From: Diphasiastrum complanatum
Lineage: Eukaryota > Streptophyta > Lycopodiopsida > Lycopodiales > Lycopodiaceae
DNA length: 22,668 bases
Assembly: GCA_029204225.1 (NCBI GenBank)
Contig: MU832115.1
Coordinates: 64,001 to 86,668, forward strand
Reading direction: 5' to 3'
The notes under the pieces are model-generated. The model did no database searches and had not been told where the DNA came from. It worked only from the letters and a program-made list of their open reading frames with translations. The stretch's first letter is position 1; every line of letters begins with the position of its first letter. Of this stretch, positions 1 to 9,500 are shown in pieces. Made by a program: the position numbers and the translations under genes.

Positions 1-2170
1 TCGAAGCTGTTATCGCAAAACTATCAATTTGATTGTTGATTGTCAATTCAACCATCTATTTTCATGCTCTCATGATTTTCGTAGAATCTCCAACTGAACA
101 AATTTTGTCCAGTAGTGACTGCTAACATCATATAGTAATCTGATTTGTATTTGTACTGCTACCATGTATAAATATTCAATAGCATGTCGGTGTAAAGATT
201 AATCAGATAATCCATGAATGCATGAATCAGATAATGAATTGATCAGACATTTAATCATAGCACAACTATTCGATCTTTCTCTCTATTTTCAGAGTACTGT
301 TTCAAAAAGATGGCACATATGAATGCATTCAGAGTGTACACATTTTTGACTTAATCAAATTGTTTCTAGTAAACAGAGTCGTGTCTATATTGCGTCGATT
401 GCTTTATTTTCAGTTTTTTCTGATTCATGACATGTAGATAATATAATCCACAGGTTGTAACGTTCTTGTGACTTACAATTAATGCTGATTGTAGTGCTCT
501 AGTTTTGACTTGTTTGATCTATTCACGTTTCCGCAACTTTAACGACTTTGTGACATAATCAATTGTATTGATCCTTGTGATTTTGAAGCTCGGATCAAGT
601 TGTGCTATCGTCGACTTATAGCTTGAATTTGATAGACGTAGATTCATGCACCGAGGAATCCTTTCCATTAGATTTTTCGACAATTTCTATCTTTTCTTGA
701 GAATCTATATATTCAACTTTAACTAGTGCATTAAAGAAGCTTTAGTAACTTGATAATTAACCACTCCCAATTCAATTGATTGCTTAACATACTTATTGAA
801 GTAGAGTATGTTTCTCCTTTAATGAATGCTTTGTTAATAAGTTAACCAGCATTATATCAATATGATAGTGAATCAAATCAATTTTCTCTGTAATAAGATG
901 AAGCTATATTTTAATATGCTTAGTTTGAGAGTGATATCATGAGTTCAAGATATGCGGTGGGTGTAAATTACAAAGAAAACATGAGCATTTGGCATCGTGG
1001 TCAAGGTTGCATGTCATGAACTTGTAGTGCACTCATTATATAAAGCCTTAACAATCTATAGGTGATTGTTAAACGTTTTTAAATAGCATAAGTTCCACTA
1101 CAAAAAAAAAAACTTGAATTAGTGCTTCAAGCTCTTTGTTAGAAAATCAAATGGTGAAGATTGAGTTTGGGAACTCCCGTAATCCATTGTGGTAGTTTTT
1201 CCTAGTTTGTTCTTGCAATCTTATTGGATGTAATTTCATTGATATGAATACACAGAGCTCCAGTGGATAGAACTTAAAAGTATGGAGCCCTTTTGGATGA
1301 AATAATGCAAATATAGAGCTCTCTTGATGACATTTTTTGGCCTCTTTTATGGTGTGGAATGTCATCCACAATTGATATTGGCATGTTGACTAACTCCATG
1401 GAGTCCACATGGTCCCGTAACAACTATTGCTCAAGTTTTCCACAACACCTTAATCTTGATCATGTGCATTTCTTGGCACATTAGGGAAGTTACACTTCAT
1501 CATGTTGTCTTGCTGCTATCATGCTTTGACGAGAGTATTTGCTGATAATTTTCTTATTATGTTTTCAAACGCATTATCGAGTTCACAAAGAGCCCCAAGA
1601 AGGTTAAGCAAGAGAATATCTTATACAACTATCCCAATGCATCTTGCTCTTAGGCTTAAGGGCGAGGGAAAGGCCATCTTGCTTGGGTAAGGCCTACTCA
1701 CTTCACGTCGATTGGCATGCTACACAAAAGGCCATTCACGACGTAATTTTGGGTAATTTTCTAACATTTTTGATGAATTTTTTTTTGGAATGAACCTCTC
1801 GAATAGAATGTTTGTACTTTTGAATAGATGGTCGATTAAAAAAAAAATTACACACTTCGTTCGAGGACGTATATTCTAAAGTTAGAAGAAAAACCGGAAA
1901 ACTCGTGGTAGGTTTGGACTTGCATGGGGTTGCATGAAAGGCCAAAGGCATGCACGAGTTTCCCCAACTCCCAAAGAAAATGTGTTCTAGATTTTCAAAA
2001 TGTGCCATAAAAAAAAAACTATTTTAAATAAAAAATATCACTCGAGAGTCGAATTAATAAGTTTTTTTGAGAAACACCGAAAACTCGCTTGGAAAAAAGA
2101 AATGGGATTTTTCCCTCGAAACATTACAGGCAGGAATAATAATAATCATTAATTGGCCTGTACTTAAAAA
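1..2170. other. AT-rich upstream region, no gene seen
   Basis: This stretch is AT-rich and stop-dense in all frames. The few short open frames, for example 1147-1371 and 1736-2008 on the minus strand, show no motif or codon pattern I recognise. There are several A or T runs and one weakly duplicated block around 1860-1910 and 2041-2093, where both copies end in a sequence like CCGAAAACTCG. It probably holds distal promoter sequence and old repeat debris, but I cannot assign either. Confidence 0.5.
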
Positions 2171-2190
2171 AGAAAAATATTAATTTATAA

Positions 2191-2198
2191 TATTTAAA
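2191..2198 (+). promoter_or_regulatory. Candidate TATA box of the NRPD2-like gene
   Basis: TATTTAAA lies about 90 bases before the composition changes from AT-rich to GC- and purine-rich. That change is a common sign of the start of a plant 5' leader. Other AT-rich stretches nearby could serve equally well, and no transcript start is visible in sequence alone. Confidence 0.25.
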
Positions 2199-2345
2199 GG
2201 AGTATGCAAAAAGAGGACTTTATTTATTATTTTTTGTTTTATGTAAAAAAATTGGCGTCTGCATTTATTTTTGCGAAGAGAGGGGGGGAGCTGACGGGCT
2301 TGGCTGCTTGGCGATCCAGCGAGAAAGCTCCTCTCGGTTTTGGAC

Positions 2346-2377
2346 GAGGAGGAGGAAGAAGGAAGGAAGGAGGAGAG
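2346..2377 (+). promoter_or_regulatory. Purine-rich GA tract in the presumed 5' leader
   Basis: A 32-base all-purine run of GAGGA and GGAA units sits in a locally GC-rich island (about 2280-2385) within otherwise AT-rich DNA. GA/CT tracts near plant transcription starts are often bound by BPC (GAGA-binding) factors or lie in 5' untranslated exons. Function here is inferred from position and composition only. Confidence 0.35.
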
Positions 2378-2478
2378 TTCTGGTAGATTTATGGAGCTTT
2401 TCTGTTATGGCTTTCGAGATTCTTATTTTGGTTTGATCAGTGATGGTAATCAGAGCTGATCGGTGATAGTGATCAGAG

Positions 2479-3027
2479 GTAAAACTTTCCTTGGCTTTGA
2501 ATTTTTGTCTGAGGTGTTCGGTTTTGTTACTGTGGTTGAATTTATAGGTGATTTTTTGCAGCATCTAGATGGTGTTTGCTTTACTCTGCTTGGATTGATA
2601 GATGATTTTTGTGGCATCGGAATGTTGTGTGGTTTGTTCTGCTTGGATTTGTAGATGAATTTTTTTGCAGTGTCAGAATGTTATGTGGTTTGGTGGCAGA
2701 GTGGCTAGTTAAGTGGTTCGGGATGCTTTTTCTTGATAGATCCATTTCGTGTGTTTAGCATTTTGTGTTTTGTTTGGTCTGTAGATAAGGACTTTGTAAA
2801 GACAGAATCGTGTATTCTGAAGCAGGACACAAATAGTATGTAGCAGAAAACCTTGCATTCCTGTTTTTGCTGAATTATCTGGTTCTTTGAAGTACTGGAA
2901 TGGCATTTTGAGCTGGAGAGCCTTTCTGCTGAGTATTATTGCGAATTGAAGGGCTTCCGTTGGTAAATTTCTTTTGCTGTGAGTATAATGTAGCCATTTT
3001 CCGTCGATTTGCTTTCATATATTGCAG
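2479..3027 (+). other. Possible intron in the 5' leader
   Basis: A donor-like AG|GTAAAA at 2478-2484 and an acceptor-like ATATTGCAG ending at 3027 would remove 549 bases, leaving a leader exon around 2280-2478 and 66 bases of leader before the ATG at 3094. The region is T-rich, as plant introns are. Other donor and acceptor pairs are possible. Confidence 0.35.
2531..2692 (+). repeat. Degenerate tandem repeat, three copies of 53-56 bp
   Basis: Copies lie at 2531-2583 (most diverged), 2584-2636 and 2637-2692. The last two share CTGCTTGGATT, then TAGATGA plus a T run, and end in ATGTGGTTTG. The first keeps a related T-run and GCAGCAT core. The repeat falls inside the candidate leader intron, so it should not affect the protein. 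Confidence 0.7.
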
Positions 3028-3093
3028 CTCTAATCGCTGCCTATCCTACAAAAGCCTAAAGCAGAACTGCGAAACAGAACGACCGACAGCCTT

Positions 3094-3576
3094 ATGGCTT
3101 CCTCGGCAAAAGTGGCAGAAGATACTTCAGAAAAACTTGAGAATTCCAAGGAAGAGGAGGAGAAACTAAGACTTTATGTTAGCAAGTGTTATTTTGAGGA
3201 TAGAAGCCTCATTGCGCATCAGTTCGATTCCTTCAACGACTTCTTTAATTTCGGTTTACAGAATCTTTTTGCGGAGAGCTCCGTTATAGAGGTTGCACCA
3301 GATCATCATCCAGGTCCGAAAAGGACTCATCACGGGCTGGCTAAACAAGCAAGGGTGACATTTGGTAAAGTCTACGTCAAAAAGCCGGAAAAAGTGAAAG
3401 ACAGCATTCAAGACGAGAAAGCTGCAGGGACATCTAAAGACAAAGCCGGGACATCTAAAGACAAAGCTGCAGGGCCATCTAAAGTACAGCAAGAGACATG
3501 TACGCTGTATCCGAGAGAAGCTCGTTTGAGGAATTTGACGTATTCGGCTAGTATCTATGTAGATCTTAAGTCAGAG
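3094..3576 (+). CDS. NRPD2: NRPD2-like exon 1: N-terminus and start of protrusion
   Basis: The exon encodes residues 1-161. A charged Glu/Lys-rich leader (residues 10-25) precedes the family segment with SLIAHQFDSFNDFFNFGLQN (38-57), the usual opening of RPB2-type subunits. EARLRNLTYSA (142-152) matches the conserved start of the protrusion. Between them lies a lineage-specific hydrophilic insert (about 98-135) containing GTSKDKA twice. The donor GTAGCC follows codon 161 in phase 0. Confidence 0.88.
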
Positions 3577-6500
3577 GTAGCCCTTTTGCTTCTTAAGCCG
3601 ATATTCTCTTCTATTATAGCATTTCTTTCGTGATTCTTTTGATTATTTAATGATTCTCTTCCATATTGAAACTGATTATGATCCTCCTGCACTGTGCGTC
3701 TTGCTTATAGTGCCATGCATTTAGGTTCAGCGGACTGAGTGTTTAGCAAGCGGTATCCTTTGGCAGAAAGGTTTGCCAATCTGTCAAGGAACTGGACGCT
3801 TCTTAGTTTGAGGAATTCCATCCGATTTAGTTTTCATTCAGTTATCTTTTCTCAAAACTAGTCGTTTTGTGCCCTTTGTTTGATTGACAGTACATTATTG
3901 GGAAATTAAGCCATCTGCTGTCTGAGAGCAATTCTTGCAATTCCTGCTCTTGAGTGAAGTGGAGCATTTTTTCTGTTAAGTTAAATCTTTGACACTTGCA
4001 GGTTTATGTTCCATCCGAAAAGAATGACGAGATACTGCACAAAGAGTTTATTGAACAGGTTTTTATAGGAAAAATACCTGTGATGGTGAAGTCACAATTC
4101 TGCCACCTGTATGGAATGGTAGATAAAGAGTTGCAGCAAAAGGAAGATTGTGGTTATGACATGGGAGGATATTTCATTGTCAAAGGTGCTGAAAAGGTAC
4201 AGCTACTTTAGGAAGATTAGCATTCAACCTCATGGTTTTGCTCCCTTACCGAGTTTAATTCTTCCTCTTAGTCACTTTATTTTATTTTGGTGTCCATGGG
4301 CTTGAAAACTCCATCTTGATCTTATATGCCGTACAAAAATCTTTGAATTTGGTTGAGATGTATTCACCTCCGTTATCTAACCTCAAGCATTTGATCCTGG
4401 TGTTGAATTGATTTTTCATTGCATTCTTTGAATTTGAAAAGCACATCAAAGAGTTCATACTTACTTTTTAAAAGATTAATCCCAAGTATATCTACCAAAG
4501 TCATCAATAAAAGTCACATACATCTTTGCTCCTCCATTGCTCGTCTTTGTACTTGCAACAGATGACAGATCTTTGGAGTACGTCGCCAAACTGTAGTATC
4601 AGATCTGCCTTTGGTAGAAAGAGTAATATAAACAGTGTTTCAATACCTTAGTCTTATTACAAAGAAGGCAGGGAGTGGTTAAAAGAGTAACTTAAAGAAG
4701 TAAGTCGAAAACATTATGTTTTACTTGATTAGTGCTTTTAGTGTGAAATGTGCCAGCTCAGCATAACTGATTAACACAAAAACTTGATTCGTATGCTGAT
4801 TTGTTGCAGCTTTCTTTTTATGTAGTTTAGTTTACAGTGCTCCTCATTACAACCATTTTTCTCAAAAATTTCATCTATGCAGTTAAACATATCGAGCTTT
4901 TTGTTACAGTTATTGCAGTTAATAGGTTTGATCCTTTGCTCAGGATTAATAACTTACATTTTTGAGATACTCTCAAAGTTCTGCTATACTTGGTATCCAA
5001 TAACAGACAGTTAGCTCTCTCTGTTTTACATAAGCTCTTGTATGATCCAATGTTTTTGTTTTTAAATGCCTGTTTTTCCTCAATGATGGCCAATAAGGAC
5101 GTCTTCGAGTATCGCAAATATTTTCAGATGTTATGACTTGTATGGTAAATTGTTTTCTACTGCAGGTTATAATAGCTCAAGAGGAACTGTATTTGCAAAG
5201 GATATGGGTTTCTGATAGAAATGGTTGGAAAGTAACTTCTACCGGACCCAGCAAAGGGTTCTCAAAATTCAGAAATAGAACTTTGGTGAAGCTGGTGGAG
5301 TTGAAGCAAAAAACTACTGGGGTTAGTAAACCCCCTATTCTTGAACTGATTCTTCCTGGTTTGAAGAATGCAATTCCTTTGTTTATTATGTTTCGAGCTT
5401 TGGGAGTAACAACAGATAAGGAGCTATTTGAGAAAATAGCATATGATCTGAGTGACACTCAGATGATGGAATTGTTGCTCCCATCCTTGCCAGAAGCAGA
5501 ACTACGGTTGATAGATTTTTTCAAGAGTGTCAAAGATGACAAACAAGAGTCTGCTGCTTGGACACATAGCCAAGATAAAGCTCTTGAGTTTATTGCCAGA
5601 AATCTGAAGAGCAGAGGCAATGAGGCTCCTAGTAGTGAAGAAGAAAGGTTGCAAATGATTGAGGCTGCCAAACAGGCCATCAGGTTCCAATTACTCCCTC
5701 ATATTGGAGGTGGTGATACACGGAAAGCTTTCTTCTTAGGGTACATGGTTCACTCTTTGTGTTTATGTTACCTTGGCAGACGACAGAAAGAAGATAAAGA
5801 TAATTACAAGAACAAACGGCTTGACCTTGTTGGTCAGCTATTTAGCCTTCAACTTAGGCAGCTCATGGGTCGATTTCAGAGTGAACTTTGCAGACGCCTA
5901 CAGAAGTACTTGGCAAGAGACCAGATGCTGCTTCATGCAAATGAGTACATTGACCCATCCATAATCACCAATGGCTTCAAGACAGCCTTTTCCACAGGAA
6001 ATTGGGCTACAAAAGGGAATATGGCCCAGAAGAATACAGGTGTTGTAGCAACCTTGTCTCGAACAAATCCAATGGCAACAGCTTGCCATTTACGACTCAT
6101 GCGGTTACAAGTTCAATATGCTGCAAAAATTGGTGATGCACGTTATCCGTAAGTTTTTCACTTTATGGTTCGAGAATGAAACACAATTTGTGGCCTTTCT
6201 ACTTTTGTTGCACGAGCTTCTTCTCATATTTGTAGCGGTAAAATTCTTTTTAAAGAGTTGTTTCTCTTTCTTTGCTACACAAATCTGTGGCTGAATTTTG
6301 AAAACGTATGCAAAGGTTGGGATTTCAGGAGTGGACATGGGAAAAATGGCCTTCTGTAGGTCATACCAGATAAAATTTTTGCTCCAGCACTTAAGAAAAT
6401 TCTTTACACAAGTGATTTTGTTAACTGAAAAGTGACAAATGTCAGCCTGAAAAGAATAAAGTCCACCATGGCGAGTAAGTAGGTCTACAATTTCACTTGG

Positions 6501-9500
6501 GGAGCGGTGTGCTATGTTTCACATGACCACCAGTGATATCAATGATAGGCCCTATTGTACAAATTTGAGCTTTCCTTTCTTAGATTTATGAGACAATTTA
6601 TGTTAACAGTTCATAGCTACCTCCTAGATAGAAGCCTTGTTTTTTTTTTCTTAGGAGATATTTTCATGCTCTCATTAACTAATTACCTGCATGCTTAGAT
6701 AAATAAATGCTCTGGGACTTATTACCACTTTGTTGCCACATACATTTTGGAGCCCCCCACCCTCGTCTCTCAGGGATTGAGTCGTTCCTAACTTGAAGAT
6801 GCTAGGAGCCAATATTTGTTTCAACCTTCCCTGGAAGCGACAGCATGTTCAAGGATTGCAAGTAGCAGCAAAAACACTTGACTCTGCCAAGTAGGAAGAA
6901 ACTTGTCACAGACGTCTTGTGAGTGATTGAATCTTCAAAGCGAAAGGCTTGAAGATGAGCTTGGGTACCACTTCTCTTGTAACCAGCCCAAGGGAGACAA
7001 CAATTGAGGACAAGGAGCTAGCGAGCAAGCTACTGCAAAACTCAATTAGTTTATTAGCTGTTCGAGGGACAAGGGCATGCAATATGGTGGTTAAAGGATT
7101 GTTCATAATTTGGGAGAGTTGGGGCCTGTTATTTCCATGATGAGGTGCCCAGGGTTCCGAGATGCTATGAGAAAACCATGGCAAGATTGTGAGTAGCTTC
7201 ATTCCTACTATTTAAGGAAGAGTTGAGGAACATAGACAAAGAGATGTATAGGTAGTGGAAGGTATAACAAGCTCGTATGGAGGATATTTTCTCAACTTAC
7301 TTTGCCGTTCCATGCATAATTTTCCTTTTTGCACATCAATCAACCTTTCCTTCATATCTAGTAGGAATCACAAGCTAACTGTGCAGAGGCTTTATCTTAA
7401 TGTCCTCTCACCAGCCAGTGATACAGTGCGGCAATCAGGCTACTTATGTGAGTGCATAGTTTCAATTTCAAGCTCCTTCTGGTGATCCTACTCAGTTGGA
7501 CCTATCAAATATAGCATCTCCTGATTATGTTCTCTACTGGTGCTTTAACATCTCTTGGATTCAGAATCTTGGCAGGGTTCTGTGGTTTCAGATATTAAAA
7601 AATGCCGATTACTTTCAAAGTGTCCACTATTTCACTTAGAAAGTTGTGTGGACTGCAGAAATTTTTCACAATATGGGAGAATATGCCCAGTGGATACACC
7701 AGATGGCGAAAATTGCGGCCTTGTGAAAAGTATGTCTCTCACGGGATTTGTGAGTTTGGAGTCGCCTCAAGATCCCATCCTTGAATATCTTTCTGAGTGG
7801 GGAATGCAAAATCTAGAAGAAGTTTCTTCTTCCACCCTGTGCAAGTCAGACAAAATTTTTCTAAATGGGAAATGGGTGGGGGTGCACGAGGAACCTGAAT
7901 GTTTGGTGGAAACCTTGCGTAAACTGCGTCGTTCTGGCCATATTCTCTCAGAGGTATATACCATTATTTTTAGTGCACATGCTTACTTGAGTGGAATACA
8001 TGAGAAACCTTTATGCAAGGCAACTGCTGTAGAGTCGAGTTGACAATCATTTCATTTTAAATTTTCCCTCGATTGTGATGCCATTTCCTAAGTGTATACA
8101 GACAAGTAGTCTGACTGAGATGCTTTGGCATATTGTAGTAATTAAAAGTAGAATTAGTTTCAGCGTACTTATAGGAAGGCTCAACAGCCTCATCATTGAA
8201 GAGCTATTAATGATTTGGAAGACTTGCAATGTGCAGGGTAGTCTTACTGAGCTTGTAGCTAATGCACTTGTTATTTGTCAATGTGTTTTGCAGGTTGAAA
8301 TTGCAAGAGATGTTATTCGGAAAGAAGTCAAGATTTACACTGATTCAGGCCGAATTCTACGACCTTTGTTGATAGTTGAGAACCAACGTCTACTCATGAC
8401 AAAGAAACATATCATAAAAGCAAAAGCGTTGAAGTCAGAATCTGCTTTCAGGTCTTTGTTGCAGGAAGGAGTTGTGGAGCTCTTAGGAGTAGAAGAGGAA
8501 GAAGGGGCCCTTGTGGCTTTGAATGTAGAGGATTTGGGGGTTCAGAATAGGAGACAGATTATCCACTATACACACTGTGAGTTGCATCCATCCTTTATAT
8601 TGGGACTTGGTGCCTCAGTGATACCATTCCCAAACCACAACCAAAGCTCAAGGGTTATGCAACAAGCTCAAAAACATGGAAAGCAGGCTATAGGTTTTTA
8701 CTGTTCAAACTTCAAATCTCGATCTGATACTTCATCCCATATATTGTTCTATCCCCAGAAGCAACTAGTGAGAACCCGTGCCTCAGCGTTGCTTGAAAAG
8801 ACGGAGTTCACTAATGGACAAAATGCCATAGTTGCAATTGCATGCTATAGTGGGTACAACCAGGAGGATTCTATCATCATGAATCAGTCTTCTATAGATC
8901 GTGGACTTTTTAGGACCATGCATTTCCATACTTACCATTTTGATATCCCTTCTAATGCAGATGAAGAATTCAGAAAACCTAGTGCATCTGATGTAGGTGG
9001 TACAAAGTATCAGGGTTCGAATGATAAACTGGACCCTGAAGGTTTTCCTTACATAGGAGCTTCTCTTTCATCTCCTGATATTATTGCAGGGAAGGTTACC
9101 TCTGTACCAGGTAGTTCTCGCCTATCAGATAGGAGCGTGCGTTTAAAGCATACAGAGAAAGGCCATGTCGATCGAGTTGTATTGTCAATGGATGAAGATG
9201 GGAAAAAGCATGCGAAAGTGCGGCTTAGAGAATCACGCATGCCCCAGGTTGGTGATAAATTTTCCAGCATGCATGGACAGAAGGGTATTCTAGGTATGGT
9301 TTTCAATCAAGAGGACCTTCCCTTTACCCAGGAGGGTATTGTTCCTGACATTATAATTAATCCTCATGCGTTCCCCTCACGACAGACTCTAGGACAAATG
9401 TTAGAAAGTCTTCTCGGCAAGGCAGTTGCAAATGGTTGTTGTCAAAACGACGCTACTCCTTTCAGCTCAATATCAGTTGAGTCATTGACTGATTTACTTC

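Noticed and set aside
600-1000. Possible antisense copia fragment with KVEYIDSQE-like residues
   Set aside because: The resemblance covers only a few residues, the surrounding frames do not follow copia order and stops are frequent.
1860-2093. Weak duplication (CCGAAAACTCG-type ends, each after an A run) upstream of the gene
   Set aside because: Similarity is limited to short AT-rich pieces and one 11-base core, too little to call a repeat or regulatory pair.
2204-2564. Overlapping open frames on both strands at 2204-2386 (plus) and 2265-2564 (minus)
   Set aside because: They fall in the purine-rich presumed leader. Their sequences are low in complexity, resemble no protein and lack support beyond being open.
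6949-7202. Open frames on both strands within intron 3
   Set aside because: No recognisable motif, and flanking frames are full of stops. The GC-richer block may be an old repeat, but I could not identify it.
8075-8293. In-frame extension upstream of exon 5 starting at an ATG
   Set aside because: The stretch has no homology to NRPD2, and splicing at the TTTTGCAG acceptor restores the conserved join. Being open for 219 bases is within chance.
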